Assembly (NCBI GenBank): GCA_021442155.1
Contig: CM038215.1
Location: forward strand, 277,438,413-277,502,412
From: Cymbidium sinense
Lineage: Eukaryota; Streptophyta; Magnoliopsida; Asparagales; Orchidaceae
Length of the DNA: 64,000 nucleotides
Direction of reading: 5' to 3'
Positions 59,760 through 64,000 of the stretch are shown here, in pieces. Made by a program: the position numbers and the translations under genes. How positions within the stretch are numbered: the stretch's first letter is position 1; every line of letters begins with the position of its first letter. The notes beneath the pieces were generated by a model, which ran no database searches, was not told the origin of the DNA, and worked only from the letters and a program-made list of their open reading frames with translations.

Positions 59760-60510
59760 AGAGCAAGATTTGTTTTCACTTTTTTAAATGGTGATGGAGA
59801 ATAAAACATTCTGAATGATTGTGGCCATGAATTTTATAATGAAAACAAAATAGTAGAAGATTCTCCAATTCAACATTTTGCGAATACCCATATTTTTCAA
59901 AGCCAATCCAATCTTCCTTAGGATATTTTTCAGTTATGCATATTTCCACTAGGATCCGAGCCATAGGGTGAGATTGAAATTGCTGATTGAGTTATAAAGG
60001 CCAAACAAAAAGAGCTACAATAATAAAAAGCACATGACGAGTAACAAATGGATGCACATATTAGGAAGAGATAACCACACAGGGATAATATGAGATTCCT
60101 CCTTAATGTCAAAAAGGGGTGACCACTTCAATAAGCACATTTGATAATTAAAGATGAAGTAAGAATGACGTGCAAAAATACATGAATAATCTAGATCATT
60201 AGAAAGTTATATCAGAATATCTCGAGGGTTAATAAGACTAATCGAAAAGGCACCCATTAGCTTAAGATTATAAAAAAAAGGTGTGAATCTTATTCAAATT
60301 TTGACGATGTAAAGCAAATTTTTTGATAAGAGAGAATTCAAAAGGTTTTGCCAACAATTCAACATCCACATCAAAGCTCATGATGACTGGAAAACCACAA
60401 AAAGAGGTTGAAATGAGATTAAATGGTTCAATAGAGTGAGAAGCCTTACCAAAGAGCGCTTCCTTAAATGATTTAGTAGAAGATGATGTAATAGCCTCCA
60501 AAGTGTCGGA
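59760..60510 (-). pseudogene. LINE B ORF1 (DUF4283 and zinc-knuckle protein) remnant
   Basis: From 60501 the minus strand encodes KSFKEALFGKASHSIEPFNL, ISTSFCGFP and ELLAKPFEFSLIKKFALHRQ. Frame changes then lead to LSNDLDYSCIFARHSYF, LLKWSPLFDIKEESHIIPVW and ARILVEICITEKYPKEDWIG. The knuckle FCFHYKIHGHNHSECF has Tyr in place of the second Cys. The match to LINE A ORF1 is close, and so is the order of motifs. It is broken by stops and frameshifts. Confidence 0.8.
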
Positions 60511-60690
60511 TGCTAGTCAAGCATCCAAAATTTAAGGTGGAGCCAAAAGAATCAAACTCACCGTCATCATAAAGGATGAAGCATACACCACAAATGTCGA
60601 TCAAGTCAGTGAATTCAATAAATAAAACAAAAAGATCCCTAATCAAGGATGTGACAACAAGATAGAATTAGGAATTGCTAGAGAGAAAAG

Positions 60691-61744
60691 AGTGCTTAGG
60701 GGGGGAGGAGGGTTTAGGTTAGTTTTTAGTTAGGATTAGCTAGTTTAGGAAGGGTTTCAGGGCCTAGGTTTTTTGGGGTTTAGGCTCAGTGTTTAGATTC
60801 AGTTGTGGGGTAGGTTTAGGGTTTTTCATGGCTTATGGCCCAGTTTTGGCCTGGTTTGTGCTCAGAGCCCAGGCCTTTTTTAGGCTGGGAGTTAGTAGTT
60901 ATCAGGTTTAGTAGGTCAGGGAGAGTGTAGGTTTTTCAATTTATTTAGCACCAGGTTCACATTTAGTATTTTATGTTTGGTTATTTATTTTATCTATATC
61001 TTTATTTTTATCTAGCTCATTTATATCTTGTCATTTATCTTAGCTTTAGGTTTTATTTATTTTTAGGGCCTGTTTTAGTATTTATTTATTGCTCCAACTC
61101 ATTTTTTATTTGCTAGCCTAGGTCTTATTTTTACCCAGGTTTAGGCCCATTTTTAGTTATCTCATCTTTTTATTACCTTAGCTCATTTTGGCCAGGGCCT
61201 AATCAGTTTATAGTGAGCCCAGCAGTGGTGGCCCAGGGCTTTATAGGGCCTTAGTGGCTCAGGCCCAGGGAGTGGGCCAGGGCTCAGGCCAGTTTGTGGC
61301 CCAGGGTCTGGGGCCCAGGGTTTAGCCCAGGCCCAGGTTGGCAGGGTCTTGGGTATTGGGGTAGTTTAGTAGGGTAAGCCCAGGGAGAGTTAAAAGCCCA
61401 GGCCCAGTTTTTTAGGGTTTAGGTTTAGGGTCATGGCCTAAATCAAGAGTTTAGTTTATCTATTTATTTTGTATAATTTATTTTTTTTAGTTTATTTATT
61501 TTAGTTTAGGATTTTTTTTAGGTTTAGGTTTAGTTTATGTTTTTTTTATTTAGTTTTTTTTCAATTAATATTTTTAGGTTTTCATTTTTTATTTTCATAG
61601 TTTAAATTTTATTTTATTTTAGTTTTTTAGGTTTTATTTTAGGTTTATTTTTAAGTTTTATTTTAGTTTGGTTTATGTTTATTTTAGATTTTATTTTTAT
61701 TAGGTTTATTTTAGGTTTTAAGGTTTTAGGTTATTTTAGGATTA
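60691..61744 (+). repeat. Degenerate telomere-like array (array 11)
   Basis: G-rich scrambled variants and GGCCCAGG words (60690-60920, 61190-61440) enclose T-rich blocks (60950-61190, 61450-61740). No gene. Confidence 0.75.
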
Positions 61745-61930
61745 GGTTTTTTTAGGAAATTTTTATTTTTATTTTAGGATAAACTTAACCATCGGTCAAA
61801 GACCTACAATTAGAGAGTAAATTCTATTAAGCGAGGGTAGGGCAAGGCATATATAGGTTATATTGTTGAGAGAATGCATGATTTTTAAACCCAAGAAAAT
61901 AAGAGAATGCAGCAGGAGAGAAAAGAAAAC
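61745..61930 (-). mobile_element. LINE A3: extreme 5'-truncated copy of the LINE A 3' end
   Basis: GGATAAACTTAACCATCGGTCAAAGACCTACAATTA (61779 onward, given here by its parts GGATAAACT, CTACAATTA and AGTAAAT) lines up with the same words at about 33998-34030 in A1 and 44127-44180 in A2. GAGAATGCATGAT and GGAGAGAA match A2 at 44278 and 44320. Only about 170 bases of the 3' terminus are present, with T-rich sequence at the left junction. It is embedded in array on both sides. Confidence 0.65.
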
Positions 61931-64000
61931 TATTTAAGTTTATTTAGTTTATTTATTTTAGTTTATTTATTTTTTTATTTTATTTAGATTTATTTTAATT
62001 TTATTTATTTGTTTATTAATTTTATGTTTATTTATTTTAGTTTATTTTTTAGTTTAGTAGTTTATGGTTTTTTAGTTTTTCATTTTATTTTTTTAAGTTT
62101 ATTTTTTATTTTTTTTTTTAGTTTAGAGGTTTATTTTATTTTTTTGGTTTATTTTTTATTTTTAGTCATTTTAGTTTATTTAGGTTTATTTTATTTTATT
62201 TTATTTTAGGTTAGGTTTTTTATTAGTTTTTATATTTATTTTATTTTTTATATTTTTTTTTTATTTTATTTATTTTATTTTTTTTATTTTTTTTTATTTA
62301 TTTTATTTTATTTTTTAGTTTATTTTATTTTATTATTTATTTATTTATTTATATTTTATTTATTTATAGTTTAGGTCAGTTTAATTTTATTTATATTTTT
62401 CATTTAGGTTTAGTTTTATTTATATTTTTAGGTTTAATTATTTATTTTTTTTTTAAGATTTAGGTTTAGGTAGTTTATTTATTATTTTTAGGTTTTAATT
62501 TTTTAGGTTTAAGTATATTTTATTTATTTTATTTTATTTATTTAGGTTTAGGTTTATTTATTTATTGTTTATTTTATTTTGTTTGTTTATTTTATTAGTT
62601 TATTTTTTATAGGGTTTTTTATTTTAAATACTTTAGGTTTTATTTTTATTTACTTTTTTAGTTTAGGTTTATTTTATCTTCTTTTTTTATTATTTATTTT
62701 TTATTTTTTTAGTTTATTTTTTTTTTTATTTAGTTTTATTTTATTTTATTTTATTTTTTATTATTTTTTAGGTTTTAGGTTTATTTTAGCTTAAGTTTTA
62801 TTTTATTTATTTTATATTTATTTAGTTTTTTTATTTATTTTATTTATGTTTTTTTAGAGTCTTTGGTTTAGTTTGGGGTTTAGTAGGGTTTGGGGTTTAG
62901 GGTTTAGGGTGGGTACATTTAGTTTAGGTTTATTATTTTATAATTATTTATTTTATTTTATTTTAAAAAACAAGTTTTAGGTTTATTTAGTTTATTTTAT
63001 ATTATTTTATTTTGATTTAAGTTTATTTTAATTAGTTTAGTTTATTTAGTATATTTATTAATATTTTTAGTTTAGTTTAGTTTATTTTTTAGTTATTTAT
63101 TTTATATTTCATTTAGGTAGGTTTTAGTTTTTTTAGGTTTATTTTAAGTTTATTTAGGTTATTTTATTTATTTTTTATTTTTTATTAGTATTTTTTATCA
63201 GTTTTTAGTTTAGGAGGAGTTAGAGGTTAGATTAGGGTTAGGATTTATTTAGGATTTAGGGTTTAGATAGTAGTTTTTTGATCTTTTATATTTATTTTTA
63301 TTTTATGTTTTAAATCAAAACCAGTAGGTTTTAGTTTAGTTTTAGTTTATTTTATTTATTTTATTTATTTATTTATTTATTTATTTTATTATTTATTATT
63401 TATTTGGTTTTTTTTATTTTAATTATATTTGGTTATTTTATTTATTTTTTTTTTTTTATTTTTAAGTTTATTTAGGTTTTTATTTTATTTATTTAGTTTA
63501 GTTTTATTTTATTTAGGTTTTATGCATTTTTTTATTATTTTATATTATTTAGGTTTGGTTTAGTTTAGGTTTTGATTTTATTTATTTTAGATTTAGTTTA
63601 AGTTTATTTATTTTAATTATTTTAGATTTTTTTAGTTTAGGTTTTATTTATTTATTTTTTTATTTTAGTTTATTTTATTTATTTTAATTATTTTTGTTAA
63701 TTTTTATTTTAGTAATGGTTTTTAATTTATATTATTTTTTTTGGTTTATTTAATTTATTTAGTTTTTTATTTTAGGTTTAGTTTAGGTTTTATTTTTTAT
63801 TTATTTTTAGTTTAGTTTATTTTATTTATTTATTTAGTTTATTTATTTTAGGTTTAGATTTTATTTATAGTTTATTTAGATATTTATTTTATTTATTTTA
63901 GGTTTATTTTTTATTTTATTTTTTTATTTTATTTTTTATTTTAATTTTATTTATTTAGTTTTACATAGTTTATTTTATATTTTATTTTTTAATATTTAGG
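61931..64000 (+). repeat. Extremely T-rich telomere-like array (array 12), continues past the window
   Basis: Mostly TTTTATTTTA and TTTATTTA words with scattered TTTAGG. Canonical TTTAGGG appears only briefly near 62890-62910. Weak anchors lie near 62964 and 63310. Hydrophobic Phe/Leu open frames (62009-62209, 62579-62794) are composition artefacts. Confidence 0.8.

Larger units (their letters stand above)
54890..60690 (-). mobile_element. LINE B: near full-length L1-type plant LINE with RNase H
   Basis: Minus-strand order from 60690: short 5' leader, ORF1 with DUF4283 and zinc knuckle, linker, endonuclease, RT, zf-RVT, RNase H and a short 3' UTR (about 55020-54890) rich in T and ending CCCCCTTTGGGTTGTGG..ACTGAATCC. 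It resembles LINE A throughout but is clearly diverged, and it lacks A's 3.3-kb 3' region. No poly(A) is visible at the 3' junction, unlike A. Frameshifts and catalytic substitutions show that it is dead. It is flanked by telomere-like array on both sides. Confidence 0.85.

Noticed and set aside
62009..62794. Phe/Leu-rich open frames resembling membrane proteins (also 10954-11157, 30082-30312)
   Set aside because: They arise from TTTTA-rich repeat with few stop codons in one frame; they are not conserved between array blocks.
60691..64000. True chromosome terminus
   Set aside because: The array is highly degenerate, contains a LINE stub and continues to the window edge without a pure TTTAGGG run; interstitial or subtelomeric DNA fits better.

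Overview
This window is repeat-rich nuclear DNA from a plant. The evidence is the Arabidopsis-type telomere motif TTTAGGG in many places, plant-type LINEs with a C-terminal RNase H domain, an RTE-type LINE tail, and a Ty3/gypsy polyprotein relic of the non-chromoviral plant kind. The lineage cannot be fixed from the sequence. I find no intact host gene. Every recognisable coding segment belongs to a decayed mobile element or to a truncated copy of a glycine-rich RNA-binding protein (GR-RBP) transcript. A 100-base N run at 12778-12877 shows that this is a gapped assembly.

Layout. 1-7175: AT-rich repeat DNA with 147-149 bp tandem repeats (1-460), a perfect 16-bp inverted repeat near 2.86 kb, and the first copy (R1) of a diverged repeat of about 3 kb. 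7180-16713: arrays of degenerate telomere-like sequence (TTTAGGG mixed with TTTTA-rich variants, almost free of C on the + strand), interrupted by GR-RBP fragments and an RTE LINE tail. 16779-21190: the second copy (R2) of the 3-kb repeat and GGTCAA/TTGACC-rich tandem repeats. 21190-24720: a Ty3/gypsy pol relic with an internal deletion. 24860-28660: three unlike degenerate tandem-repeat blocks. 28670-33930: telomere-like arrays with three more GR-RBP fragments. 33931-42655: a near full-length LINE (A1). 44080-48045: a second, 5'-truncated copy (A2). 48046-54890: telomere-like arrays with GC-rich interludes. 54890-60690: a second LINE (B). 60691-64000: more array, with a ~170-bp stub of a third LINE A copy (A3, about 61745-61930).

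The striking feature is organisation. All LINE copies in or beside the arrays except the RTE tail, and all GR-RBP fragments, lie on the minus strand, opposite to the TTTAGGG strand. Most of their left ends read telomere repeat, then oligo-T, then antisense cDNA. LINE family A has one 3' end and three very different 5' truncations. The T-rich blocks also begin with oligo-T followed by a fixed anchor, giving a ~1 kb higher-order period. One reading is that a TTTAGGG 3' end or nick repeatedly primed reverse transcription on poly(A) RNA, alternating with telomere-repeat addition, as at retroelement-bearing telomeres. The main alternative is ordinary poly(A) retrotransposition followed by segmental amplification, which the shared GR-RBP 5' end supports. 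Part of the array degeneracy may be base-calling error, especially CCCAGGG-type variants at 48-55 kb.
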